DNA of 64,000 nucleotides from F1-120-MAGs118 sp013360535 (lineage in GTDB: Bacteria > Planctomycetota > UBA1135 > GCA-002686595), in NCBI GenBank assembly GCA_026647215.1, contig JAPKHC010000001.1, forward strand, positions 1-64,000. Reading direction: 5' to 3'. The position numbers and the translations under genes were made by a program. Shown piece after piece: positions 1 to 7,961 of the stretch. The notes beneath the pieces are model-generated. The model saw nothing but the letters and a program-made list of their open reading frames with translations. It ran no database searches and was not told the DNA's origin. The stretch's first letter is position 1. Each line of letters starts with the position of its first letter.

Positions 1-1107
1 GGCGCTCGCCGTCCCCGCACCTTCGGCCTCGATCGCTCTGAAGCGACCGGGGCCGGCCGCCTGATGAAGGCGACCGGCCCCGCACAATTCAAACCTGTCA
101 GCGTGATCCGTCAGGAGTGCTTGACAGGTCCACCCATATCGGGCCTGACGGTGCTCTCGGCCGCGCGCCACCGCAACAAGCTGCGTGTCGGCCACCTGCG
201 TGGAAACCGCTTCGTGTTGCGGTTGCGCGGCTGCGGCGCGGCGCAACTGCCTGCCGCACGCGCGATCCTCGACGTGCTCACGCGGCGTGGCGTGCCGAAT
301 TACTTCGGCGAGCAACGCTTCGGCGCGCGTGGCGACACATGGCGCATCGGCAAGGCGCTGCTTCGCGGCGACCACGCCGAAGCGGTTGCGTGGATCGCGG
401 GCCGCGCGGGTCCGCACGACAAGGGCCGCATCCTCAAGGCGCGGCAGCTGTACGACGCCGGCGACTACATGGGGGCGTCCGAGGCGTGGCCCGGCGGCTT
501 CCGGCCGTGCATTCGCCTGTGTCGGGCGATGGCGAAGAGCGGCGGCAACGCGAAACGCGCGCTGCACGCGCTCGACCGCAACTTCCTGCGCTTCTACACG
601 TCGGCCTACCAGTCGCGGCTCTTCAACGACGTCGTCGCGGCGCGCCTCGAGCACCTCGACGAGGTCGAGCTCGGCGACCTCGCGTGGCTGCACCGCAACG
701 GCGCGGTGTTCCTGGTCAAGGAACTCGAGCTCGAGCGCGAACGTGCGATCAAGCTCGAGATTTCCGCGAGCGGCCCGCTGTTCGGCGCGCGCATGAGCGT
801 GCCGCAGGGGCGCCCGGCGGAGATCGAGGCGGAGGTGCTCGCACGCGAAGGGCAGGACGCGGAAGTCTTCGCGCGGCCCGGTCCGCTGCAGTGGCAGGGG
901 AGCCGGCGCCCGCTGCGTTTCCCGCTCGGCGAATCGACGGTCGAAGCCGGGCTCGACGAGCACGGCGAGTTCCTCGAGCTCGGCTTCACGCTGCCGCCGG
1001 GCTGTTACGCGACGAGCGTGCTGCGCGAGCTGCTCGACGACTCGCGGACGAGCGAACTGGACGACGTCGAGCCCGACGAAAGCGATCCGTCCGAGCTCGA
1101 CGAATAG
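1..1107 (+). CDS. truD: TruD-family tRNA pseudouridine synthase, 5' end outside window, catalytic Asp apparently missing
   Basis: The reading frame is open at base 1, so the true start lies upstream; the ATG at 64 is internal to the conserved region. Recognisable TruD blocks are ARHRNKLRVGHLRGNRF, GVPNYFGEQRFG, a helical insertion, SAYQSRLFNDVVAARL and LPPGCYATSVLRELL, in the family order. TruD isomerises U13 of tRNA-Glu. Aligning by eye with E. coli TruD, the catalytic loop AGQKDKHAVTEQ falls on AGRLMKATGPAQ, which puts Met (bases 64-66) where the catalytic Asp should be, while the flanking AG, Lys and Gln are kept. The protein ends in an acidic tail. It is convergent with the DinB gene, with 3 bases between them. 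Family membership is firm; activity is doubtful. Confidence 0.85.
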   Translation, partial: GARRPRTFGLDRSEATGAGRLMKATGPAQFKPVSVIRQECLTGPPISGLTVLSAARHRNKLRVGHLRGNRFVLRLRGCGAAQLPAARAILDVLTRRGVPNYFGEQRFGARGDTWRIGKALLRGDHAEAVAWIAGRAGPHDKGRILKARQLYDAGDYMGASEAWPGGFRPCIRLCRAMAKSGGNAKRALHALDRNFLRFYTSAYQSRLFNDVVAARLEHLDEVELGDLAWLHRNGAVFLVKELELERERAIKLEISASGPLFGARMSVPQGRPAEIEAEVLAREGQDAEVFARPGPLQWQGSRRPLRFPLGESTVEAGLDEHGEFLELGFTLPPGCYATSVLRELLDDSRTSELDDVEPDESDPSELDE

Positions 1108-1110
1108 CGC

Positions 1111-1845
1111 TCACTCCTCCGGCTCGGGGTGCGCTTCCGCGTGCCGCTTGCGCCACTCCCACAGGCCAAAACCGGCCTGCTGCGACAGCGGTTGGCCGAG
1201 CGCACGCGCCACGAGGCAGATCTGCCCGCGGTGGTGCGCCTCGTGCGCCATCGCGTAGGCCACGAAGTTGACGACGTCGGGCTTGAAGTCCTTCAGCCGA
1301 CCGCCGTCGGCGAGCGACTGGCGCAGCAACGCGACCATCGCGACGGAGCTCTGCGCCAGCGCCTCGCGCGCCTGCTCGAGCGTCGCGCCCTCGCGGTTGA
1401 GCTTCGCCGGCACCGCACTGCCCGGCGCGTGGCTCGCGAGCCACAGCAGCCGCACGTTGTGGATGTGGCACACGATGCCGCGCACGGTGCGTCCCTTGCC
1501 GATCGGAGCGGGGCTCGACCAGGCTTCGGGTGCGAGCTCCTCGAGCAGGAACTGATGGATGCGCTCGTGCGTCTGCCACGCCTCGACGAGCGCCGGGCCA
1601 AGCTCGACGGGCGCCTTGCCGCGGCGCGCCTTCTTGGGCTCCGCAGCCGCCGCGACCGGTTCGGGCACGGGCGTGCTGTCGGAGTCGAGCTCCTCTTCCT
1701 CGCGCTCTTCGCGCGCGCTGGCCTTCGCGGCCCGCGCCTTCGGATTCACCTTGGCCTGGGCCTTGCCCTTGCCCTTGCCATGTTTCACCTTCGCGTCACC
1801 CGACTTCGACACGGACTTCTTCGTCGCCAAGCTGGCCTCTCGCAT
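1111..1845 (-). CDS. DinB-family protein with basic/acidic low-complexity N-terminus
   Basis: The C-terminal ~150 residues form a DinB/YfiT-type four-helix bundle. The metal-binding histidine pattern is visible: an early ERIHQFLLE helix, VCHIHNVRLLWL, and a late AMAHEAHHRGQICLVARALG. Members are usually small metal-dependent thiol-transferase or hydrolase-like proteins, and the substrate here cannot be read. The first ~70 residues are unusual: Lys/Ala-rich (KHGKGKGKAQAK), then Glu-rich, like a nucleic-acid-binding or linker tail. I start at the ATG at 1845 rather than an in-frame upstream ATG at 2019, because the extra stretch is Arg-rich, has no conserved features and would occupy the promoter region of the divergent oxidase operon. 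Confidence 0.75.
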   Translation of the reverse strand: MREASLATKKSVSKSGDAKVKHGKGKGKAQAKVNPKARAAKASAREEREEEELDSDSTPVPEPVAAAAEPKKARRGKAPVELGPALVEAWQTHERIHQFLLEELAPEAWSSPAPIGKGRTVRGIVCHIHNVRLLWLASHAPGSAVPAKLNREGATLEQAREALAQSSVAMVALLRQSLADGGRLKDFKPDVVNFVAYAMAHEAHHRGQICLVARALGQPLSQQAGFGLWEWRKRHAEAHPEPEE

Positions 1846-2021
1846 GGGGGAACTTTCGCGCCGCGAAGCGTAGCGACTGCGGAGCTCTCCGCACGTCCGC
1901 ACTCGTACGAACTGTTCCCACTGTTGGGTACGGATCTCGGCCCTTCTCTCGTTCCCAGATCGAGCCTCTAACCTCCCCACCCTGACCCGCCGGTCTTGCG
2001 GGAACCTTTCAAGGAACATTC
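1846..2021. promoter_or_regulatory. Divergent intergenic region between DinB gene and cytochrome oxidase operon
   Basis: These 176 bases separate the two divergent starts and should hold both promoters. A clear Shine-Dalgarno AAGGA (in TTTCAAGGAACATTC) lies just upstream of the ATG at 2022 and fixes that start. I looked for an FNR/ANR box (TTGAT-N4-ATCAA), common in front of cbb3 operons, and saw none. Confidence 0.5.
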
Positions 2022-3116
2022 ATGGCCACCTCACTCAGAAGCCGGGCAGGTCTTCGGGCCGCTCGAGGAAGCAGGGGATCCGCGGCGTTCAGCGGCCTCC
2101 TGTGGCTCCTCGCGTTGGCGCTCTTCGTCGCGCCCTTCCTGCGCTCCGCGGACAACATCGGCAGCTACGAAGGCGACTTCGGGCGCGATGTCGTCAAGGA
2201 CAACGACGAGGACAAGATCGACCTGCCGTTCGGAGTCGACGTCGCCAACTACGAGAAGGAATTTGGCGCCGGGCTCGCGAAGCACATCGCGGACGCGAGC
2301 GAGCAGTACTTCGGCCTCGAGTCGCCGTGGCTGCGCGACTCGGGCGCCGTGGAATTCCTGCGCATCCCCTCGGGCCAGCAGAACTTCCAGATCCACTGCA
2401 TCGGCTGCCACGGCGAGATCGGTGACGGCGGCGGCCCCGCGGCGCGCTACCTCAACCCGCGCCCGCGCAACTTCCGCAAGGGGCTCTACAAGTTCACGTC
2501 GACCGACGCGGCCTCGCGCCCGCAGCGTCGCGACCTGTTCCAGACCATCACGCGCGGCCTCGCGGGCTCCTCGATGCCCGAGTTCCGCCTCGTCAACGAG
2601 GAGAAGCGCTGGGACCTCGTCGAGTACGTGCGCTGGCTCTCGATGAAGGGCGAGTTCGAGCAGGTGATGCTCGACGACGCCTACGAGAACGAGGAGCTGC
2701 CCGACGCCAAGGAGATCGCGGAGATCGTGATCAAGCGTTGGCACCCCGCGCACCTGCGCTCGATCTTCCCCGGCGTCAACGAGACGCCCTACGACGCAGC
2801 GAGCGTCGAGCGGGGTCGCGCCTACTTCAACGACGTCGCCAAGGGCAGCTGCTATTCCTGCCACGGCGCGGGCGGCAAGGGCGACGGCCCGACGGCCGGC
2901 GACTACGAGGACGACTGGGGTTACCCGATCCGTCCGCGTGACCTGACCGCCGGCACGTTCCGCGCCGGTTCCGAAGGCGTCGACCTGTACCGCACGATCG
3001 CGGCGGGCATCAAGGGAACCCCGATGGGCTCGTTCGAGGGCGCGCTCAAGCCGGAAGAGATCTGGGACCTCGTCCACTTCATCCAGTCGCTCTCGCGCAA
3101 GGAGCCCCTCAAGTGA
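2022..3116 (+). CDS. Membrane-anchored dihaem cytochrome c, probable CcoP substitute
   Basis: 364 residues. After a short basic N-terminus there is one hydrophobic segment (about 24-41, GLLWLLALALFVAPF), followed by a periplasmic part with two cytochrome c domains. Haem motifs are CIGCH (126-130) and CYSCH (277-281); candidate axial Met residues lie in SSMPEF and GTPMGSF. The gene is first in the oxidase operon and its TGA overlaps the GTG of ccoN. No CcoP with two CxxCH motifs is found elsewhere in the cluster. By position and haem content this protein probably passes electrons to CcoO, as CcoP does in typical cbb3 oxidases. The cytochrome assignment is certain; the role as CcoP replacement is inference. 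Confidence 0.9.
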   Translation: MATSLRSRAGLRAARGSRGSAAFSGLLWLLALALFVAPFLRSADNIGSYEGDFGRDVVKDNDEDKIDLPFGVDVANYEKEFGAGLAKHIADASEQYFGLESPWLRDSGAVEFLRIPSGQQNFQIHCIGCHGEIGDGGGPAARYLNPRPRNFRKGLYKFTSTDAASRPQRRDLFQTITRGLAGSSMPEFRLVNEEKRWDLVEYVRWLSMKGEFEQVMLDDAYENEELPDAKEIAEIVIKRWHPAHLRSIFPGVNETPYDAASVERGRAYFNDVAKGSCYSCHGAGGKGDGPTAGDYEDDWGYPIRPRDLTAGTFRAGSEGVDLYRTIAAGIKGTPMGSFEGALKPEEIWDLVHFIQSLSRKEPLK

Positions 3117-4558
3117 GCGCTTCCACCACGCTCGCCGCCCACGGCGACCCGCTCGTCAACTACCGCCTGATCAAGGCGCACATCTTCGCCGGTGCGGTGG
3201 CGCTCTCGATCAGCATGATCGCGGGCTTCCTGTACTCGCTGCAGTTCGTCGGCTACTTCCCGCTCGGGCACGACAACTGGATGCTCACGCCCGGGCACAT
3301 GCGCCTCCTGCACACGAACATGGCCGCCTATGGCTGGCTCGTGAACGGGTTCACGGCGATGCTGTACTACGTCGTGCCGCGCCTGACGGGCTACAAGGTC
3401 CTGTCGGACAAGCTCGGCGGCCTGATCTTCGCCGCCTGGCAGCTCATCCTCGCGCTGTCCATCGTCGGGTACCTGACCGACAAGGCGCAGGCGATCGAGT
3501 GGGGCGAGACGCCGACCGGCTTCCGCCCGGGCACGTTCGAGATGAACTTCGTGCCGGTCGACCTGCTGGTCGTCGTCGGCGCGGTGCTCGTGATCGTCCA
3601 GTTCATGGTCCCGATCTACAAGGCGCGCGACCAGAAGTTCTACGTGACGCTGTGGTACTTCACCGCCGGCCTCGTGTGGCTCGCGCTGACGTACCTGATG
3701 GGCAACATCATGCCGGAGTGGATGCTCCCCGGTGCCGCGGGCGCCGCGACCACGGGCCTGTTCATCCACGACCTCGTCGGCCTGTACGTGACGCCGATGG
3801 GCTGGGGCATGATGTACTTCTTCGTGCCGCTGATCCTGCGCCGCCCGATCTGGAGCCACTCGCTCTCGGTCATCGGCTTCTGGGCGCTCGCGTTCTTCTA
3901 TCCGCTCGGCGGCGTGCACCACTTCCTGATCTCGCCGATCCCCGACTACGTCGAGTTCGGCGCGATCACGACGACGATCGCGATCGAGGTGGTCGTCACG
4001 ACCGTCGTGGTCAACTTCTTCATGACGCTGCGCGGCCGCTGGAGCGCGCTCCGCACCAGCATGGCCATCCGCTGGTTCTATGTCGGCGCGGTGTTCTACT
4101 TCATCACCTGCCTGCAGTGCGCCTTCCAGGTGACCTGGCTCTTCCAGCGCGTGATCCACTTCACCGACTGGGTCGTCGGCCACGCTCACCTGATCATGTT
4201 CGGCGTGTTCACGTTCTGGCTGTTCGGCGTGATCGAGTGGCTCTGGCCGCGCGTGTGCAAGCGCGAGTGGTACTCGCAGACGCTGCGCGGCTGGCACTTC
4301 TGGCTGTGGTCGGTGGGCGTGATGATCATGTTCTTCGACCTGATGATCGCCGGCCTCGTGCACGGCTTCATGCAGCGTGACCTGAACGACTGGTCGGACA
4401 TCCTGCGGATGTCGGAGCCGTTCTGGTGGGTGCGCGCCTTCTCGGGCGTGATGATCCTCGTGGGCCTGTTCTGCGCCCTCTACAACATGTTCATGACGGC
4501 CAAGGCCGGCGCGGCGTACCAGGAAGAGAAGCACTACATCCCGGCCAACGCCGACTGA
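3113..4558 (+). CDS. ccoN: cbb3-type cytochrome c oxidase subunit I (CcoN)
   Basis: Catalytic haem-copper oxygen reductase subunit with about 12 membrane helices and 481 residues. The ligand set is complete: His67 (low-spin haem b), His219 and the pair His269/His270 (CuB), and His357/His359 (haem b3 and haem b, in GHAHLIMF). Tyr263, six residues before His269 in FFYPLGGVHH, matches the helix VII tyrosine that is cross-linked to a CuB ligand in cbb3 oxidases. This separates it from A- and B-type enzymes. The start is GTG at 3113, overlapping the upstream TGA by 4 bases, which suggests translational coupling. It reduces O2 to water while pumping protons, typically at low oxygen. Confidence 0.95.
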   Translation: MSASTTLAAHGDPLVNYRLIKAHIFAGAVALSISMIAGFLYSLQFVGYFPLGHDNWMLTPGHMRLLHTNMAAYGWLVNGFTAMLYYVVPRLTGYKVLSDKLGGLIFAAWQLILALSIVGYLTDKAQAIEWGETPTGFRPGTFEMNFVPVDLLVVVGAVLVIVQFMVPIYKARDQKFYVTLWYFTAGLVWLALTYLMGNIMPEWMLPGAAGAATTGLFIHDLVGLYVTPMGWGMMYFFVPLILRRPIWSHSLSVIGFWALAFFYPLGGVHHFLISPIPDYVEFGAITTTIAIEVVVTTVVVNFFMTLRGRWSALRTSMAIRWFYVGAVFYFITCLQCAFQVTWLFQRVIHFTDWVVGHAHLIMFGVFTFWLFGVIEWLWPRVCKREWYSQTLRGWHFWLWSVGVMIMFFDLMIAGLVHGFMQRDLNDWSDILRMSEPFWWVRAFSGVMILVGLFCALYNMFMTAKAGAAYQEEKHYIPANAD

Positions 4559-4579
4559 TCCCACGGAGAATCCAGCACC

Positions 4580-5206
4580 ATGGAACGTTTCTACACACTG
4601 GTCTTCATCGCGGGCGTCGGCTGCTTCGCCATCGCCTTCCTGCTCTCGATGATCTTCCCGTGGATGAGCCTCTACAGCTACCACGGCATGGACTACCAGA
4701 CGCTCGCGCAGCTCGCGGAGAAGCCGAGCCTGGAGTTCGTGCAGCTCTCGGAGAAGTTCCCCGAGAGCTTCAAGGAGCACTACGGCACCGTCTCGCCGGA
4801 GAGCTACGCCAAGGCGCTGCAGCGCGGCCGCGACGTCTACGTCGGTCAGGCCTGCTGGCACTGCCACAGCCAGTACGTGCGCGTCGTCTCGAACGAGCAC
4901 GTCCGCTGGGGCGCGCCGTCGAGCGCGCAGGAGTACCAGAACGCGCTCAACCAGCCCCACCTGTGGGGCACGCGCCGCGTCGGTCCCGACCTTGCCCGCG
5001 AAGGCGGCAAGAAGACCAACGACTGGCACATCGCGCACTTCATCAACCCCAAGAGCGTCGTGCCGCACTCGGTCATGCCGCCGTACCCCTTCTACTTCGA
5101 CGAGAAGGGCGTGCCGAACGCCGATGGCTTCGCGCTCGTCACCTACCTGCAGTGGCTGGGCACCGTGCAAGCGGGCATCCCGGTCGCGGAACGGGTGACG
5201 CCGTGA
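4580..5206 (+). CDS. ccoO: cbb3-type cytochrome c oxidase subunit II (CcoO), monohaem
   Basis: 208 residues with an N-terminal membrane anchor (about 7-30) and one periplasmic c-type haem domain. The motif CWHCHSQYVR (Cys92-His96) is the CcoO signature, and Met in HSVMPPYPF is the likely sixth ligand. GTRRVGPDLAREGGK is also typical of CcoO. The protein receives electrons from the dihaem cytochrome and passes them to CcoN. It lies 21 bases after ccoN with a GGAGA Shine-Dalgarno before the ATG, and its TGA overlaps the GTG of the next gene. Confidence 0.95.
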   Translation: MERFYTLVFIAGVGCFAIAFLLSMIFPWMSLYSYHGMDYQTLAQLAEKPSLEFVQLSEKFPESFKEHYGTVSPESYAKALQRGRDVYVGQACWHCHSQYVRVVSNEHVRWGAPSSAQEYQNALNQPHLWGTRRVGPDLAREGGKKTNDWHIAHFINPKSVVPHSVMPPYPFYFDEKGVPNADGFALVTYLQWLGTVQAGIPVAERVTP

Positions 5207-5547
5207 GCACGAACCCCAACCTGCCGGCGAGCAAGCAGCCGCTGTCGCGCCGCCGGTGGCGCACGATCCACGTGGTCTTCACGGCCGTGTGTCTCGCCGC
5301 CGGCTGCATGTTCTTCTTCAAGCTCCACGAGTTCCTCCGCACGATCAAGAAGGACGAGCTCGCGGGCTTCGCGTTCGACCCGATCCTGACCTACGGGTTC
5401 GTGGCGGTCGGGTTCTTCCTGCTGCTCGTGTGGGCGTTCCTCACCGGGCAGTTCAAGGATGTCGAGAAGACCAAGCACGAGATGCTCGACCGCGTGTTCC
5501 GTCAGGAGCGCGAGGAAGGGCTCAACTTCGGGGAGGATTTCCAGTGA
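5203..5547 (+). CDS. Small two-helix membrane protein of the cbb3 operon, unknown function
   Basis: 114 residues with two predicted membrane helices (about 24-41 and 62-82), a basic N-terminus and an acidic, charged C-terminal tail rich in Glu, Lys and Arg. It starts with GTG at 5203, overlapping the ccoO stop by 4 bases, and its own TGA overlaps the next GTG in the same way, so translation is probably coupled along the operon. It is not CcoS (one helix, shorter), CcoQ or CcoH as far as I can see. Position suggests an accessory or assembly role for the oxidase, but no motif shows a function. Confidence 0.75.
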   Translation: MSTNPNLPASKQPLSRRRWRTIHVVFTAVCLAAGCMFFFKLHEFLRTIKKDELAGFAFDPILTYGFVAVGFFLLLVWAFLTGQFKDVEKTKHEMLDRVFRQEREEGLNFGEDFQ

Positions 5548-5729
5548 GCGAGCAAGAAACCGACAGCCGTCAGCACGACCCGGGTTTCGGCCACGGGGGC
5601 GTGCCCTGGTACCTGATGCTCTTCTACGTCGCGTTCCTCGTGTTTTTCACGTGGTACACGCTCGAGTACCAGCTGCCCGACTACCTGCAGAAGGGGCCGG
5701 TGAAGCCGGCCGCCGAGGTCGTCAAGTAG
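5544..5729 (+). CDS. Very small single-helix protein of the cbb3 operon, resembling a haem-less CcoP N-terminus
   Basis: 61 residues: a polar, His-containing N-terminus (GFGHGGVPWY), one hydrophobic helix (about 23-40, LMLFYVAFLVFFTWYTL) and a short tail after LPDYLQKGP. The VPWYLMLFY layout resembles the membrane-anchor segment of CcoP, but there is no CxxCH. It may be a structural subunit equivalent to the CcoP anchor or CcoQ, with the haem part supplied by the separate dihaem cytochrome at the head of the operon. GTG start with a 4-base overlap to the preceding gene. The existence of the gene is supported by coupling and the membrane segment; the role is inference. Confidence 0.7.
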   Translation: MSEQETDSRQHDPGFGHGGVPWYLMLFYVAFLVFFTWYTLEYQLPDYLQKGPVKPAAEVVK

Positions 5730-5775
5730 CTCGTTCCAGCGCGCGTCCGGCGGAGTACGCTCTCGCCCGCGCACC

Positions 5776-7890
5776 ATGACCGCGACGCGCCACGACGAAG
5801 CCAACGGGCCCGCGAGCTGCACCCACTGCGGGTTGCCGCTCGCGGGCCCGGTCCGTCGCGACGGCGATGGCGAGGCCTACTGCTGCAGCGGCTGTTACCT
5901 CGCGCACCGCCTCAGCCACCGCGGGCTCGAGGCGCGCACGGACCGGCTGCTCGCGCGAGTCGTGCTCTCGGGCTTCCTCGCGATGGGCGTGATGGTGTTC
6001 TCGCTGTCGCTGTACGGCGGGATGCTGCACGACCAGGGCGGCGAGGAGGGCGCGCAGGCGCTGGCGGGCGTGTTCCGCATGGGCGCGCTGTTCTTCTCGA
6101 CGCCGGCGATCCTGTTGCTCGGCTTCCCGCTCGCCGATGCGGTCGTGCGCCTGGGGCGCTGGCTGTCGGCGGAGTCGCTGATCCTGCTCGGTTCGGTGTC
6201 GGCCTGGACCGTCAGCGTGTGGAACACGTTCCGCGGCGGCGGTGACGTCTACTTCGACACCGCGACGATGGTGCTCGTGCTGTACAGCCTCGGGCGCTGG
6301 CTCGACGTGCGTGCGCGCGAGAAGGCGACGGAGGAGCTGCGCCGCATCGTGCCCGAGCGCGAGGCGCCGGTGGCGCGGCTCGACGCGAGTGGGGGCGAGA
6401 GCGAGGTCGGCGCCGACGCGCTGCGGCCGGGCGATCGAATTCGCGTGCGCCCGGGCGAGATCGTGCCGGCGGATGGACGCGTCGAGAGCGGGCGTTCGTT
6501 CGCGGACACTTCCGCGCTGACCGGCGAGTCGCAGCCGCGCAGCCTCGGGCCCGACGACACGGTGCACGCCGGTGTCGTGCTCACCGACGGTTCGCTCGTG
6601 ATCGAGGTGCAGGCGGGCGTCGGCTCGCGCTTGCGCGACGAGATCGAGCGGCTGCTCGCCGAGGCGCTGACGCAGCGCTCACGCTGGGTGCGCATCGCCG
6701 ATCGCATCGCGGGCGCGTTGATGCCGTTCGTGTTCGTGCTCGCGGGGCTCGTGGTCTACGTGCGCTGGAGCGAATCGGGGCCGGAGCAGGCGCTGCTCAA
6801 CGGCCTCGCGGTCGTGCTGATCTCGTGCCCGTGCGCGCTCGGCATCGCGACGCCGCTCGCGTTCTGGACGGCGATCGGCGCCGCGTGGCGCGGGGGCGTG
6901 CTCGTGCGCGGCGGCGAGGCGCTCGAGCGGCTCGCGCGCGTGCGCACCGTGTTGCTCGACAAGACCGGCACGCTGACCAGCGGCGAGTTCGCGCTCGAGC
7001 GCATCGAGAGCGACGGCGACGAGCGGGCGGCGCTCGAGCTCGCCGCAGCGCTCGAGCTCGGCAGCGAACACCCGATCGCACGCTCGATCCGCGCCGCGTG
7101 GACGGCGCGCGGCGGCGGAGCGTTGCCTGCGGTCGACGGCTTCCGCGCGGTGCCGGGCATCGGCGTCGAAGGGAACATCGCGGCGGAGTCGCTGCGACTG
7201 GAGAGCGATCGCGAGGCCGATCTCGGCGGCGCGACGGTCGTGCGGCTCGTGCGGGCGCGTGACGGAGCCCGGCTCGCGCGCTTCGTGCTGCGTTCGCCGG
7301 CGCGTCCGGAAGCGGCGGAGGTGCTGCGTGGCCTGCGCAGCCAAGGCTGCAGTGTCGCGGTGCTCACCGGCGACGCGCGCGGGCCCGCGGAGGCGCTCGC
7401 GCGCGAGCTGTCGGTCGAGGTCGAGTCGCAGCTCTCGCCGGCCGACAAGGTGGCGCGCATCCGCGCGCGTGGGGCGCGCACGGCGTTCGTCGGGGACGGG
7501 CTCAACGATGCGGCGGCGCTCGCGGCGGCGGACGTCGGCATCTCGATGGCCGGGGGTGCGGCGACGAGCCTCGCGGCGGCGCAGGTCAACCTGCTGCGGC
7601 CGGGACTGGTCGAAGTGCCGGGCTTGCTCGCGCTCGCGCGCTCGGCCGTGCTCGCAGCGCAGCTCAACCTCGCCTGGGCCTTCGCCTACAACGCGATCGG
7701 CCTGTATCTGGCGGCGACCGGGCGCCTGACGCCGATTTTTGCGGCCTCGGCGATGGTCGTTTCGAGCGTGTTCTCGATCCTGAACTCGGGTCGCATCGTG
7801 CGGACGGCGCGGCGGGCCGCTGGCCTACGCACTCCGACGGTCGAGCCGTCCGAACTGGGCCCTACGGCGGACGTGCGCAGTCCGGCCTAG
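5776..7890 (+). CDS. ccoI: Heavy-metal P-type ATPase, CcoI/FixI-like copper transporter for oxidase maturation
   Basis: 704 residues. The P1B-ATPase core is complete: TGES (249-252), CPC (351-353) in a membrane helix, DKTGT with phosphorylated Asp395, SEHPIA, and GDGLND near 573. The N-terminus has no ordinary HMA fold but a cysteine cluster (Cys15, Cys18, Cys36, Cys37, Cys40; CTHCG and YCCSGC), as in FixI/CcoI proteins. Together with its place right after the oxidase genes, this indicates copper supply for assembly of the CcoN copper centre rather than general copper export. The gene at 35273 is a second, differently built copper ATPase in the same window. Confidence 0.88.
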   Translation: MTATRHDEANGPASCTHCGLPLAGPVRRDGDGEAYCCSGCYLAHRLSHRGLEARTDRLLARVVLSGFLAMGVMVFSLSLYGGMLHDQGGEEGAQALAGVFRMGALFFSTPAILLLGFPLADAVVRLGRWLSAESLILLGSVSAWTVSVWNTFRGGGDVYFDTATMVLVLYSLGRWLDVRAREKATEELRRIVPEREAPVARLDASGGESEVGADALRPGDRIRVRPGEIVPADGRVESGRSFADTSALTGESQPRSLGPDDTVHAGVVLTDGSLVIEVQAGVGSRLRDEIERLLAEALTQRSRWVRIADRIAGALMPFVFVLAGLVVYVRWSESGPEQALLNGLAVVLISCPCALGIATPLAFWTAIGAAWRGGVLVRGGEALERLARVRTVLLDKTGTLTSGEFALERIESDGDERAALELAAALELGSEHPIARSIRAAWTARGGGALPAVDGFRAVPGIGVEGNIAAESLRLESDREADLGGATVVRLVRARDGARLARFVLRSPARPEAAEVLRGLRSQGCSVAVLTGDARGPAEALARELSVEVESQLSPADKVARIRARGARTAFVGDGLNDAAALAAADVGISMAGGAATSLAAAQVNLLRPGLVEVPGLLALARSAVLAAQLNLAWAFAYNAIGLYLAATGRLTPIFAASAMVVSSVFSILNSGRIVRTARRAAGLRTPTVEPSELGPTADVRSPA

Positions 7891-7961
7891 CTTCAGGACC
7901 AGCGACGGTGGCCGATGGTGGGCCACGGGTCCGAGCGTCCGGAATCGAAAGGTCACGAGAG

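Noticed and set aside
64..66. ATG at 64 as the start of the TruD-family gene
   Set aside because: The frame stays open to base 1, and the residues before it (FGLDRSEATGAG) align with TruD sequence preceding the catalytic loop, so the gene starts further left.
1846..2021. FNR/ANR box upstream of the oxidase operon
   Set aside because: No TTGAT-N4-ATCAA-like sequence was found on reading the region.
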